A DNA stretch of 64,000 bases from Lentzea californiensis (GTDB taxonomy: Bacteria > Actinomycetota > Actinomycetes > Mycobacteriales > Pseudonocardiaceae). Position numbers and translations under genes: made by a program. Below, piece after piece: positions 49,856-58,373 of the stretch. The first letter of the stretch is position 1, and each line of letters starts with the position of its first letter. The notes under the pieces are model-generated. The model ran no database searches, was not told the origin of the DNA, and saw nothing but the letters and a program-made list of their open reading frames with translations. The stretch is taken from NCBI RefSeq assembly GCF_024648825.1, contig NZ_JANBBE010000003.1:1-64000 (forward strand). Direction: 5' to 3'.

Positions 49856-50314
49856 GCGGGGGCCCGGCCTCCCGCCGGGCACCACCGCGCCACGCGGCAG
49901 TCCGTCCCGCAGCAACGGCAACAGCCTGGGGTGTTTGCTCATGAGCACCGCGGCTGTGCCGTTGCGCTGCTGGATCCGGCGGCAGAAGTGCGGGGACAGC
50001 CCCACGCCGAGGTACGCCACGGCTCGTGGCCCGTAGACGACCGCGCCGTCGTGCCCGCACCACGCGGCCGCGACGGCCAGCCCGTCCGTCCAGACGTAGC
50101 CCTCGACGTACGTCCCGGCGTTGTGGCGGCTGGCCTCGCTGAAGGCGTCGCTGAAAGTCACCTGCGGCTGCAGCCTGGTGCCGGCGTCGGCGGACCACCA
50201 GGTGCCGAGGTCGAGCACCAGGCCCTCCACGCTCGCGTGCGCCCACTCCGAGTCGTCGACGAGCGTGCGGAACGGCGCCTCCAGCTCCGTCAACGCGGCC
50301 GTGAGCTCCTCCAC
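49841..50314 (-). CDS. Uncharacterised 157-aa protein
   Basis: Start GTG 50314. Soluble, no signal peptide; segments SVEGLVLDLGTWWSAD, TYVEGYVWTDGLAVAAAWCG and FCRRIQQRNGTAAVLMSKH look conserved in style but I recognise no family. It overlaps the 3' end of the convergent AfsR gene by 15 bp. It could be co-transcribed with the sigma factor upstream (47 bp gap). Codon usage is typical of the neighbours, so it is likely expressed. Confidence 0.68.
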   Translation of the reverse strand: MEELTAALTELEAPFRTLVDDSEWAHASVEGLVLDLGTWWSADAGTRLQPQVTFSDAFSEASRHNAGTYVEGYVWTDGLAVAAAWCGHDGAVVYGPRAVAYLGVGLSPHFCRRIQQRNGTAAVLMSKHPRLLPLLRDGLPRGAVVPGGRPGPRSLRD

Positions 50315-50361
50315 CCGCCCATGGTGCGGTGCCCGGGCCGATCCCGCTGTCCGAAGTGGAC

Positions 50362-51855
50362 TCAGGCCTGCGCCTGGGCGATCGTGATCGGGATGCTCAC
50401 CTGCACCGGCCCCGCCACCCCGGTGATGACCCCGTCCCCGGCCTTGGGACCCGCCTGCAGCCGGGCGCGGAACGTGATCGTCTGACCGGGTGCCAGCGTC
50501 TGGCCGCCCTCGCACGTCACGGTGCCCTTGCCCGCCGGGCACCCGATCATGCCCACCGAGGTCTTGCCCGGTCCGACCGTCTTGATCTTGTCGGGCATGG
50601 TCAGCGTCAACGTTGGCACCGTCGTCGGTGCCGTGCCGTTGTTCGTGATGCTGATGTTCATCTCGTTGGGCGGGCCGTCGGTGGTCATGGCGACGCCGTT
50701 GGGCGCCGACCCGGACAGGTCGGCCGCCGCGGGCGCGACCGTGCCGTTGTTCGTCGTGGTCGCCGGTCCGGCGACGCCGCTCGTCCCCACATCTGGTGCC
50801 ACCGAACCGGCGGTGGCGCCCGTCGGCGCGCTGCCGGAGTTCTGGGGCGAGCCGGGCTGACCCGGCTGACCGGTCTGCGTCACGCCCTCGGAAGTGCTCG
50901 TGGTGGTCGCCGGCGCGGCGCCGGGGATCGTCGAGGACGGTCCGCCGTCGGTGCTGACGACTCCGGAGGCGGCGACGACCACGACGGCCGCGGCGGACGC
51001 GGCGACACCCAGCCACGAGGTCAGGCTGACGGTCACCGCGGCGCCCTTGCCCGCGGTCGCGGCGGCGGCGAGGTAGCCGGCGGTGCCCGTGCCGAGCACG
51101 ATGGGGGCGACGAGCCCGCGCAGCGCGCCGTTGACGTCGGACAGTTCGCTGGCGAGCTTGCGGCATTCGGCGCAGTCGTCCATGTGCGCGTCCAGTTGAA
51201 CGGCGTCACGGCCCTTGAGACCGCCGCGGGTCCAGGCGCCGAGCTTCGTCACCGTGGCCCGGCACTTCTCCGTCGGCTCCTGGTTGATGTGCGCCTGCAG
51301 GAACGCCTTGCGCAGGCCTTCACGCGCACGGAACGCCATCGCGGAGACGCCGTTCGCGGTGAGGCCGAGCAACGGCGCGATCTCGCCGGGCGACTGGCCC
51401 TCGATCGCGGTGTGCCACAGCACGGTCTGCCACCGTTCGGGCAGCGTCGCGAACGCCGTCGCGGCCATCGCCTGGTCGAGGTCCTCCACCGCCTTGTCGC
51501 GGAACGGCACGCTGGTCGCCTTGGTGGCGCCGTGCACCTCCTCGACGTCACCCGCGAGCTCGAGCCGCTTTTCCTTGCGGGTGCGGTCGTACGCCGCGTG
51601 CCGCACGGCCGTCAGCAGGTACGGCCGGAACGCGGCTCCGGGACCACCGCCGCCGCGCAACGCGGCGAGGACCTTGGCGAACGCCTCCGCCACCAGGTCG
51701 TCGGCGTCCGAGGACGACGAGGACAGCTGCATCGCCAGCATGGTCGCCGAGCGCACGTGCCGTTCGTAGAGCTTGCCGTACTCCTCGACCTTGCCGTCTC
51801 TCACGGCATCGATCAGGTCGGCATCCGACGACGGTCGTCCACGCTGCCCGATCAA
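50362..51855 (-). CDS. ECF sigma factor fused to a zinc-binding anti-sigma-like domain, membrane helix and extracytoplasmic domain
   Basis: 497 aa from TTG 51855 (AAGAGGG, 6-nt spacing). Sigma region 2 is at about 11-70 (DADLIDAVRDG, DADDLVAEAFAKVL) and region 4 at about 137-190 (LPERWQTVLWHTAIEGQS). zf-HC2-like site C198/H224-x3-C228-x2-C231, then a membrane helix at about 280-302, a Ser/Thr/Pro stalk, and an Ig-like outer domain. Such fusions couple an outer signal to promoter recognition without a separate anti-sigma factor. An alternative ATG 51933 would be nearly leaderless. Confidence 0.87.
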   Translation of the reverse strand: MIGQRGRPSSDADLIDAVRDGKVEEYGKLYERHVRSATMLAMQLSSSSSDADDLVAEAFAKVLAALRGGGGPGAAFRPYLLTAVRHAAYDRTRKEKRLELAGDVEEVHGATKATSVPFRDKAVEDLDQAMAATAFATLPERWQTVLWHTAIEGQSPGEIAPLLGLTANGVSAMAFRAREGLRKAFLQAHINQEPTEKCRATVTKLGAWTRGGLKGRDAVQLDAHMDDCAECRKLASELSDVNGALRGLVAPIVLGTGTAGYLAAAATAGKGAAVTVSLTSWLGVAASAAAVVVVAASGVVSTDGGPSSTIPGAAPATTTSTSEGVTQTGQPGQPGSPQNSGSAPTGATAGSVAPDVGTSGVAGPATTTNNGTVAPAAADLSGSAPNGVAMTTDGPPNEMNISITNNGTAPTTVPTLTLTMPDKIKTVGPGKTSVGMIGCPAGKGTVTCEGGQTLAPGQTITFRARLQAGPKAGDGVITGVAGPVQVSIPITIAQAQA

Positions 51856-52271
51856 AGAAAGCCCTCTTAACGTGATGCCCTGTGGTGATACGCGGACCCT
51901 ATCGACATCACCCAACACGAACAATCCACGCATACGATCCTGATGTATAAAAGAGTTCAGGACTCGCGCAAGTCTTGACCAACACAGGACTGAAGGCCCT
52001 AGCGCCTGCGCGTCCTACCTGCGTGGACTTGCTGACCCGGCTGGTTCCGGTGACCTGGACCCGTCCGTTTCGTTCGCAGAACTAATCGGTGGCGCCGGGC
52101 AATTCTCGGTGCGACCCCAAAGGAACCAGCGCGCACTGGGCCAATGGCAGGCATCCGGTGCGATTTGCACCGTCCACAGAGGACTGCGCGGTGGTCCGCC
52201 GGACGGAACGTGACCTGGACATGAGTAGCCGTACTCATGACAGCCCGCGGGCGACGCTGGACTCTCGGATC
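51856..52271. other. Divergent intergenic region between sigma-factor and YiaA/B-like genes
   Basis: About 415 bp. It holds the leftward sigma-gene promoter (51944-51971) in an AT-rich patch. The rest, including 52000-52270, shows no gene. The open frame running into the YiaA/B gene from 52089 lacks a ribosome-binding site and family-like residues. Confidence 0.5.
51944..51971 (-). promoter_or_regulatory. Promoter of the ECF sigma gene
   Basis: On the minus strand, TTGCGC (51971-51966), 16 nt, then TATACA (51949-51944), the most AT-rich -10 in the window. Transcription would start near 51936, giving either an almost leaderless ATG 51933 or an about 80-nt leader to TTG 51855. Confidence 0.55.
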
Positions 52272-52568
52272 ATGACCTCTGCCACGCCCCCGCACACGCC
52301 GACGACCGCTGCCTTCTACGTGCAGGCGGTCCTCTCGTTCGGGCTCTCGCTGACCGCCGTCGGCATCGGAGTCGTGTTCCTGCCCGTCGACGGATGGGTG
52401 CGCGCGTTCCTGGGCATCGCGATGCTCTACACCGTCACCTCGGCGTTCACGCTGGCGAAGGTGCTCAGGGACCGGCAGGAGGACACCTACATCACCAGCC
52501 GGGTGGACAGAGCCCGGCTCGACAAGCTGCTCACCGACCACGACCCGTTCAAGATCGACGCTCCCTGA
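52272..52568 (+). CDS. YiaA/YiaB two-helix domain membrane protein
   Basis: 98 aa from ATG 52272. Two membrane helices (VQAVLSFGLSLTAVGIGVVFLP and WVRAFLGIAMLYTVTSAFTLAKV, quoted in part) are followed by a conserved cytoplasmic tail DRQEDTYITSRVDRARLDKLL. This matches the YiaAB family layout; its function is unknown. It is convergent with the histidine kinase gene, 3 bp apart. Confidence 0.85.
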   Translation: MTSATPPHTPTTAAFYVQAVLSFGLSLTAVGIGVVFLPVDGWVRAFLGIAMLYTVTSAFTLAKVLRDRQEDTYITSRVDRARLDKLLTDHDPFKIDAP

Positions 52569-52571
52569 CGG

Positions 52572-53786
52572 TCAGGGGTGGCCCTGCCACAGCCGCCACG
52601 CGCGGGGGCTCGCCGGCTCGTGGTGGCTGTCGGCCTCCCCGAACCGCAGCCGCACCCTGGCGCCGCCCAGCCGCCCGCGCTCCAGGTGGATGGTCCCGCC
52701 GGTCGCCTCCGCCGCGGCACGGGCGATGTCGAGGCCCAGCCCGGTCGACCCGCCACCGCTGCTGCCCCGGTGCAACGCCGAGGACGGATCAGCCACCCCG
52801 GTGCCGCCGTCCTCGACCACCAGCGTCACCCACCCGCCGTGCCGCACCACCGACACCCCGACCGGCGCGGCGGGAGGCGTGTGCCGGAAGACGTTCTCCA
52901 GCAACGTGTCCACCACGGCGCCCAGCGCGTCGGGCGCCAGCGGCACCCAGCACGGCTCGCCCACGTCGATCTCGCACATCCGGCCCTGATCGGCGGCGTG
53001 CGCGGACCAGAACACCATCCGCGTCTCCACGACCGCCGCCACGTCGCACGTGCCGGCCTGCTCGCCCTCGGTGGGCTGGAGGGACTGGATGATCCGGTCG
53101 ACGTCGTGCCCCAGGGTGCCGACGGCGCTGCGGATCCGGTCGGCGACGGGCCCCGGCCCCACCGCGTCGGCGTCGAGCCGCAAGGCCGCCAGCGGGGTCC
53201 GCAGCCGGTGCGACACGTCCGCGATCATCTCGCGTTCCTTCGCCAGCAGTTGCGACGTCCGCGACGAGGCCTCGTCGATCGACGCCGCCAGCGCCTCCAG
53301 TTCGCGCGGCCCGCGCAGCCGCACCCGCCGCCCGACCGACGTGGTCAGCTCCCGCAGCGCCGCCAGCACGGGCGTGAAAGGCCTGTGCCCCAACCACACC
53401 GCCGCACCCAAGCTCACCAGTGCAACGCCGATGACCACGAACACCGCGAGAAACGGGAACGGCACGGCGGCGGGCACCACGGACACCACGGCCCCGTCGA
53501 CGGAAGCGACCGGCGCGCCACCACCGGCACCGAGCCGCGTGCCGTCCCTCAGCACCACCGACAACCGGCCCTCGGCACCGGCGGCCGTGCGCGCGATCGT
53601 TCCCCGGACGGCGTCGGGATCCGCGGACACCGCCAGCACCCCGGTGACGACAGCCGCGTCCCGCCGGTCGGCCTCGGCAGCGGTGCCCGCGGCGTGCGAG
53701 TAGAGCAGAAAACCGGCCGTGGCCACGAAAACCAGGGCGACCAGACCGGCGGCGAGCAGCAGGGAGCGGGTGATGACCGCCCTCAT
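52572..53786 (-). CDS. Two-component sensor histidine kinase
   Basis: 404 aa, ATG 53786, ATGA-coupled to the response regulator. Two membrane helices (about 9-30 and 108-132) flank an about 75-residue extracytoplasmic sensor domain. Then come HAMP, HisKA with phospho-acceptor His193 in ADVSHRLRTPLAAL, and HATPase with ENVFRH (N box), EDGGTGV (G1) and GSTGLGLDIA (G2). The input is unknown. Being next to the ABC importer, it may sense the imported sugar or cell-envelope state. Confidence 0.93.
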   Translation of the reverse strand: MRAVITRSLLLAAGLVALVFVATAGFLLYSHAAGTAAEADRRDAAVVTGVLAVSADPDAVRGTIARTAAGAEGRLSVVLRDGTRLGAGGGAPVASVDGAVVSVVPAAVPFPFLAVFVVIGVALVSLGAAVWLGHRPFTPVLAALRELTTSVGRRVRLRGPRELEALAASIDEASSRTSQLLAKEREMIADVSHRLRTPLAALRLDADAVGPGPVADRIRSAVGTLGHDVDRIIQSLQPTEGEQAGTCDVAAVVETRMVFWSAHAADQGRMCEIDVGEPCWVPLAPDALGAVVDTLLENVFRHTPPAAPVGVSVVRHGGWVTLVVEDGGTGVADPSSALHRGSSGGGSTGLGLDIARAAAEATGGTIHLERGRLGGARVRLRFGEADSHHEPASPRAWRLWQGHP

Positions 53787-54466
53787 TCGGGCGCCGCCAG
53801 CTTGAACCCGACGCCCCGGACCGTGTGCAGGTAACGGGGGTGCGCCGCGGTCTCGCCGAGCTTGCGCCGCAACCACGACGCGTGGACGTCGATCGTCTTG
53901 TCGTCACCCACGTACGGATTGCCCCACACGGCCTGGATTAGCTCCCGCCGCGAGATCACGCGCCCCGGCCGTTGCGCCAGATAGGCCAGCAGGTCGAACT
54001 CCCGCCTGCTCAACACGAGAGCGGAGTCGCCGAGCGTCGCCGCCCGCTGGGCGAGGTCGATGCGCAACCCGCCGAGCTCCACGACCTCGGACGCGACAGC
54101 GGAACCACCTGTGCGGCGCAGCAGCGCGTTGATCCGCGCGGCCAGGTGCTCGGCCGAGAACGGCTTCACGATGTAGTCGTCCGCGCCCGCGTTCAACGTG
54201 CTCACGACCGAGGCCTCGGCACCCCGCGCGGTCGCCACGATGACGGGCACGTTGCTCACACCGCGCAGCATCCGCAGCGCCGCGACGCCGTCCAGGTCCG
54301 GCAGGCCCAGGTCGAGTATCACCAGGTCCAGCTCGGAAGTCCCCGCCTCGCGCAGCGCGGCCACAGCGGTGCCGACGGCCTGCACGACGTGCCCGAGGTC
54401 GGTCAGCGCGTGCACCAGCGCCGCCTGGACCACCGGGTCGTCCTCGACCACCAGCACCTTCGGCAT
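53783..54466 (-). CDS. OmpR-family response regulator
   Basis: 227 aa, ATG 54466. Receiver domain with acidic EDD (8-10), phospho-acceptor Asp52 in LVILDLGLPDLDG, and conserved TARG and KPF. The C-terminal winged helix has SRREFDLLAYLAQRPGRV and TIDVHASWLRRKLGE. First gene of the two-gene operon, divergent from the ABC transporter operon with a shared 132-bp region containing a palindrome. Confidence 0.94.
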   Translation of the reverse strand: MPKVLVVEDDPVVQAALVHALTDLGHVVQAVGTAVAALREAGTSELDLVILDLGLPDLDGVAALRMLRGVSNVPVIVATARGAEASVVSTLNAGADDYIVKPFSAEHLAARINALLRRTGGSAVASEVVELGGLRIDLAQRAATLGDSALVLSRREFDLLAYLAQRPGRVISRRELIQAVWGNPYVGDDKTIDVHASWLRRKLGETAAHPRYLHTVRGVGFKLAAPE

Positions 54467-54544
54467 ACGCGCAGCGTAAGCAGCGAACCCGTCGTTCGGG
54501 AGAGATGTCACGAGCTTATCGAGATCGTGTTTCGTCCTTAAATC

Positions 54545-54555
54545 TCCCTTAGGGA
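54545..54555. promoter_or_regulatory. Palindrome TCCCTTAGGGA between the response regulator and ABC operon
   Basis: TCCCT-T-AGGGA, extendable to ATCTCCCTTAGGGAT, located 44 nt before the ABC ATPase start. A candidate operator in the divergent promoter region. Confidence 0.45.
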
Positions 54556-54598
54556 TGGCGGGCCTACGGTCTGCAGCACACCGAACCAGGGAGTTGGC

Positions 54599-55792
54599 GT
54601 GGCAGAAGTCGTTCTGACGGGGCTGGGCAAGGCCTACGGTGACGGCACCCGTGCGGTCACCGACCTCAACCTGGAGATCCGCGACGGCGAGTTCCTGGTG
54701 CTCGTGGGCCCGTCGGGCTGCGGCAAGACGACGGCGCTGCGGATGATCGCCGGGCTCGAGCAGATCACCGAGGGAACGATCCACATCGGCGAGAACGTCG
54801 TCAACGACGTGCCGTCACGTGACCGCGACGTGGCGATGGTGTTCCAGTCCTACGCGCTCTACCCGCACCTCAACGTCTACGACAACATCGCGTTCGGCCT
54901 CACACTGCGCAAGCTCCCGAAGAAGGAGATCGACCACCGCGTCCGCGAGGTCGCCGACGTCCTCGAACTGACCGAGCACCTCGACCGCAAGCCCCGCAAC
55001 CTCTCCGGCGGGCAACGCCAGCGCGTCGCGATGGGCCGGGCGATCGTGCGGGCCCCGCAGGCGTTCCTGATGGACGAGCCGCTGTCCAACCTGGACGCCA
55101 AGCTGCGCGTGCAGATGCGGGCGCAGATCGCGCGCATCCAGCGCGAGATCGGCGTGACGACCGTGTACGTCACGCACGACCAGACCGAGGCCATGACCCT
55201 CGGCGACCGCGTGGCCGTGATGCGCCGCGGTGTGCTGCAACAGGTCGGGCCGCCCCAGGAGCTCTACGACCGGCCCGTCAACCTGTTCGTCGCCGGGTTC
55301 ATCGGCTCGCCGGGCATGAACCTCGTGTCCGCGAAGCTCGACGAGGACCCCGACGGCCGGTTCTGGGTCTCGCTGGGCTCCGACGCGCTGCTGTTGCCAG
55401 AGTCCGTCCTGCAGCAACGGCCCGCGCTCAGGCGGTACGTCGGCCGCGACGTCGTGGTCGGCATCCGCCCCGAGGACATGGAGGACACGGCTCTGGCCGA
55501 TGCCCGCGAGGGCGAGATCCTGCACTCCGTCGCCGACCTCGTCGAGGCCATGGGCTCGGACGTCCTCGTGCACTTCCCGGTCGACGTCCCGCCCGTCGTC
55601 ACCGACGACACCAGGGAGCTCGCGAAGGACACCGGCACCGATGACCTGCCCAAGGCCAGCAAGGGAACCGTCCTCGTCGGACGGTTCAGCCCGCGCACCC
55701 GCATCTACGAAGGACAACCCGTCGCCGCCTGGGTGGACACCTCCCGGCTGCACTTCTTCGACCCGGCCACCGGGTCCTCGATTTGGAAGTAG
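54599..55792 (+). CDS. ABC transporter ATP-binding protein, MalK/MsmK/UgpC family
   Basis: 397 aa, GTG 54599. Walker A GPSGCGKTT (about 38-46), Q-loop FQSYALYPH, signature LSGGQ, Walker B FLMDEPLSNLDA, switch His in VTHDQTEAM, then the C-terminal TOBE/regulatory domain typical of multi-substrate sugar importers (GFIGSPGMN). It energises the two permeases downstream. It is first in the operon, which is unusual because MsmK-type ATPases are often encoded elsewhere. Confidence 0.94.
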   Translation: MAEVVLTGLGKAYGDGTRAVTDLNLEIRDGEFLVLVGPSGCGKTTALRMIAGLEQITEGTIHIGENVVNDVPSRDRDVAMVFQSYALYPHLNVYDNIAFGLTLRKLPKKEIDHRVREVADVLELTEHLDRKPRNLSGGQRQRVAMGRAIVRAPQAFLMDEPLSNLDAKLRVQMRAQIARIQREIGVTTVYVTHDQTEAMTLGDRVAVMRRGVLQQVGPPQELYDRPVNLFVAGFIGSPGMNLVSAKLDEDPDGRFWVSLGSDALLLPESVLQQRPALRRYVGRDVVVGIRPEDMEDTALADAREGEILHSVADLVEAMGSDVLVHFPVDVPPVVTDDTRELAKDTGTDDLPKASKGTVLVGRFSPRTRIYEGQPVAAWVDTSRLHFFDPATGSSIWK

Positions 55793-55800
55793 GAGCTTCA

Positions 55801-57081
55801 ATGGGGAAGCAATGGATCGCGTTGCTCGCGCTCACCGCCGCCGCGTGCTCCGGCGGCGCGGCGGGAACCGGGACCACCGAGGACCTCAAGGGCCAGACCG
55901 TCGAGGTCGTCGGCCCGTGGACCGGCGACGAGCAGAAGAGCTTCGAGCAGGTGCTGAAGGTGTTCACGGACAAGACGGGTGCCGAGGTCAGGTACACACC
56001 CGCCGGTGACGAGCTGCCGACGGTGGTGCAGACCAGGATCTCGGGCGGCACACCACCGAACGTCGCCCTGATCGCCCAGCCCGGACTCGTCGCGCAGTTC
56101 GCGAAGGCGGGTGCGCTGAAGCCGGTGAACGCCGACGTCGAGAAGGCCGTCACCGACCACAACGCGGCGGTGTGGAAGCAGCTCGGCAGCGTCGACGGCA
56201 AGCTCTACGGCTTCACCTTCAAGACCGCCAACAAGTCCGCGTTCTGGTACAGCGAGAAGGCCTTCCAGCAGGTCGGTGCCACGCCTCCGGCGACGTGGGA
56301 CGACCTGATCAAGACCAGCAGGGCGATCTCCGAGACCGGGCTCGCCGCGGTGTCGGTCGGCGGCGCGGACGGCTGGACGCTCACCGACTGGTTCGAGAAC
56401 GTCTACCTGCGCACCGCGGGCCCGGACAACTACGACAAGCTCGCGAAGCACGAGATCCCGTGGACCGACCCGACCGTGCGCAAGGCGTTGGAGGAACTGG
56501 CGAAGCTCTGGGGCGACCCGACGCTGATCGCGGGCGGCGCGCTGCAGACCGAGTTCCCGAAGTCCGTGACCAACGTCTTCGGTGAGCCCTCCACGGCCGC
56601 GATGGTGTTCGAGGCGGACTTCGTCGCCAGCATCATCACCACCAACACCAAGGCGAAGGTCGGCGAGGACGCCAAGTTCTTCCCGTTCCCGTCGGTCGCG
56701 GGCAGCAAGGACGCCGTGGTCGCCGGCGGTGACATGGCCGTGCAGTTCAAGGACGACAAGGCGACGACCGAGCTGATGAAGTTCCTGGCCTCGCCCGAGT
56801 CCGGCAAGGTGTGGGCCGAGCTGGGCGGGTTCCTCTCGCCCAACAAGGACATCCCGGAGACCGCCTACCCCGACGCCGTCACCCAGGAGCTCGCCCAGCG
56901 GATCGTCGACGCGGGTGACAACGTCCGGTTCGACATGTCCGACCTCGCGCCGGCCGCGTTCGGTGGCACGAAGGGCGCGGGGGAGTGGAAGGATCTGCAG
57001 GACTTCCTGGCCGACCCGAAGAACGTCGACGGCATCATGGCGCGCCTGGAAGCCAACGCGGCGAAGGCCTTCGGGAAATGA
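55801..57081 (+). CDS. Extracellular sugar-binding lipoprotein of the ABC importer
   Basis: 426 aa, ATG 55801 with GTAGGAG upstream. Lipoprotein signal MGKQWIALLALTAAAC with the lipidated Cys at residue 16. The mature part is a family 1 solute-binding protein (SBP_bac_1): NVALIAQPGLVAQFAKAGAL, TFKTANKSAFWYSEKAF, GGDMAVQFKDDKATTELMKFLASPE. It captures an oligosaccharide or alpha-glucoside outside the membrane for the following permeases. Substrate not determined. Confidence 0.93.
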   Translation: MGKQWIALLALTAAACSGGAAGTGTTEDLKGQTVEVVGPWTGDEQKSFEQVLKVFTDKTGAEVRYTPAGDELPTVVQTRISGGTPPNVALIAQPGLVAQFAKAGALKPVNADVEKAVTDHNAAVWKQLGSVDGKLYGFTFKTANKSAFWYSEKAFQQVGATPPATWDDLIKTSRAISETGLAAVSVGGADGWTLTDWFENVYLRTAGPDNYDKLAKHEIPWTDPTVRKALEELAKLWGDPTLIAGGALQTEFPKSVTNVFGEPSTAAMVFEADFVASIITTNTKAKVGEDAKFFPFPSVAGSKDAVVAGGDMAVQFKDDKATTELMKFLASPESGKVWAELGGFLSPNKDIPETAYPDAVTQELAQRIVDAGDNVRFDMSDLAPAAFGGTKGAGEWKDLQDFLADPKNVDGIMARLEANAAKAFGK

Positions 57082-58373
57082 GGCTTCGGGTGAACGTGGA
57101 CGCCGCGCCGGGGCGCTCGCCCCGGCAGGCGATCCCGTTCCTGCTCCCCGCGCTGATTCTGCTCGCGGCGCTGGTGCTCTACCCTCTGGTGTACTCGCTG
57201 ATCCGCAGCTTCTTCGACGCGAGCGGGAACGAGTTCGTCGGTCCGCGCAACTACGTCGACACGTTCACCGACCCTCGGACGCTGACCGCGTTCCGCAACA
57301 ACGTGATCTGGGTGGTGGTCGCCCCGGCGGCCGTCACCGGCATCGGCCTGGTCCTCGCGGTGCTGACCGAGCGCATCCGGTGGGCCACCGCGTTCCGGCT
57401 GGTGCTGTTCATGCCGATGGCGATCTCGCTGTTCGCCTCGGGCATCATCTTCCGGCTCGTGTACGACGAGGCGCCGAACCAGGGCGTCGTGAACGCGGTC
57501 GTGGTCGGCGTGCACGACATGTTCAGCCCTGCGTCGCAGTATCCCGGCGCACGGCCCCGTGACGGTTACGCCAGAACGGATGCGGGCTTCGCCTCGATCA
57601 GGCCGTCCCGGGCGGGCGACACGATCTCCTTGCCGCTCATCGGGTACTCGTCGCAGGACGTGCCTCCGCAGGCGCTTCCGGCCTCTCCGCCGGCCGCGGG
57701 CACCGGTGAGCTGCGCGGTGTGCTGTGGCTCGACGTGTCGGTCGGCGGCAGGGCCGGCTCGGTCGACCCGACCGAGCGCGGGCTGCCCGGCGTCGCGGTG
57801 GAGGCCGTGCGGGACGGGCAGGTCGTCGCCCGCACGACGACCGGTGACGACGGCAGGTTCACGTTCCCCGATCTCGGCGCGGGTGACGTGACCGTGCGGC
57901 TGCCGGCGGAGAACTTCACGCTGCCGTTCCGCGGGCTGACCTGGCTCGGGGCGTCGCTGATCACCCCGGTGATCATCTCGTCCTGGATCTGGATCATGAC
58001 CGGGTTCGCGATCACGTTCATCGCGGCGGGCCTCTCGGCGATCCCGCGGGACGCGCTGGAGGCCGCGCGGGTCGACGGCGCGACCGAGTGGCAGGTGTTC
58101 AGGCGCGTCACCGTCCCGCTGCTCTCCCCGGTGCTGCTGGTGGTGTTCGTGACGCTCGTGATCAACGTGCTGAAGATCTTCGAGCTGGTGTTCGTCATCG
58201 CGCCGGGCTCGGTGCAGTCCGAGGCCAACGTGCTGGCCCTGCAGATGTGGCAGGTGTCCTTCGGCACGGGCGGCGACCAGGGGGCGGGCAGTGCGCTCGC
58301 GGTGATCCTGTTCCTGCTGGTGGCCCCGGCGATGCTGTTCAACATCCGCCGATTCCGACGGGAGCGGTCATGA
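57078..58373 (+). CDS. Sugar ABC permease (MalF type) with an inserted beta-sandwich domain
   Basis: 431 aa, ATGA overlap. TM1 at about 19-42, further helices to about 140, then an about 130-residue hydrophilic insertion whose core (RGVLWLDVSVGGRA, GLPGVAVEAVRDGQVVARTTTGDDGRFTF) is a carboxypeptidase-regulatory/SdrD-B-like fold. After it the permease resumes, with the EAA loop DALEAARVDGATEWQVFRRVTVPLL contacting the ATPase. The insertion lies in a periplasmic-side loop, so it probably contacts the binding protein or the wall (inference). Confidence 0.9.
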   Translation: MRLRVNVDAAPGRSPRQAIPFLLPALILLAALVLYPLVYSLIRSFFDASGNEFVGPRNYVDTFTDPRTLTAFRNNVIWVVVAPAAVTGIGLVLAVLTERIRWATAFRLVLFMPMAISLFASGIIFRLVYDEAPNQGVVNAVVVGVHDMFSPASQYPGARPRDGYARTDAGFASIRPSRAGDTISLPLIGYSSQDVPPQALPASPPAAGTGELRGVLWLDVSVGGRAGSVDPTERGLPGVAVEAVRDGQVVARTTTGDDGRFTFPDLGAGDVTVRLPAENFTLPFRGLTWLGASLITPVIISSWIWIMTGFAITFIAAGLSAIPRDALEAARVDGATEWQVFRRVTVPLLSPVLLVVFVTLVINVLKIFELVFVIAPGSVQSEANVLALQMWQVSFGTGGDQGAGSALAVILFLLVAPAMLFNIRRFRRERS

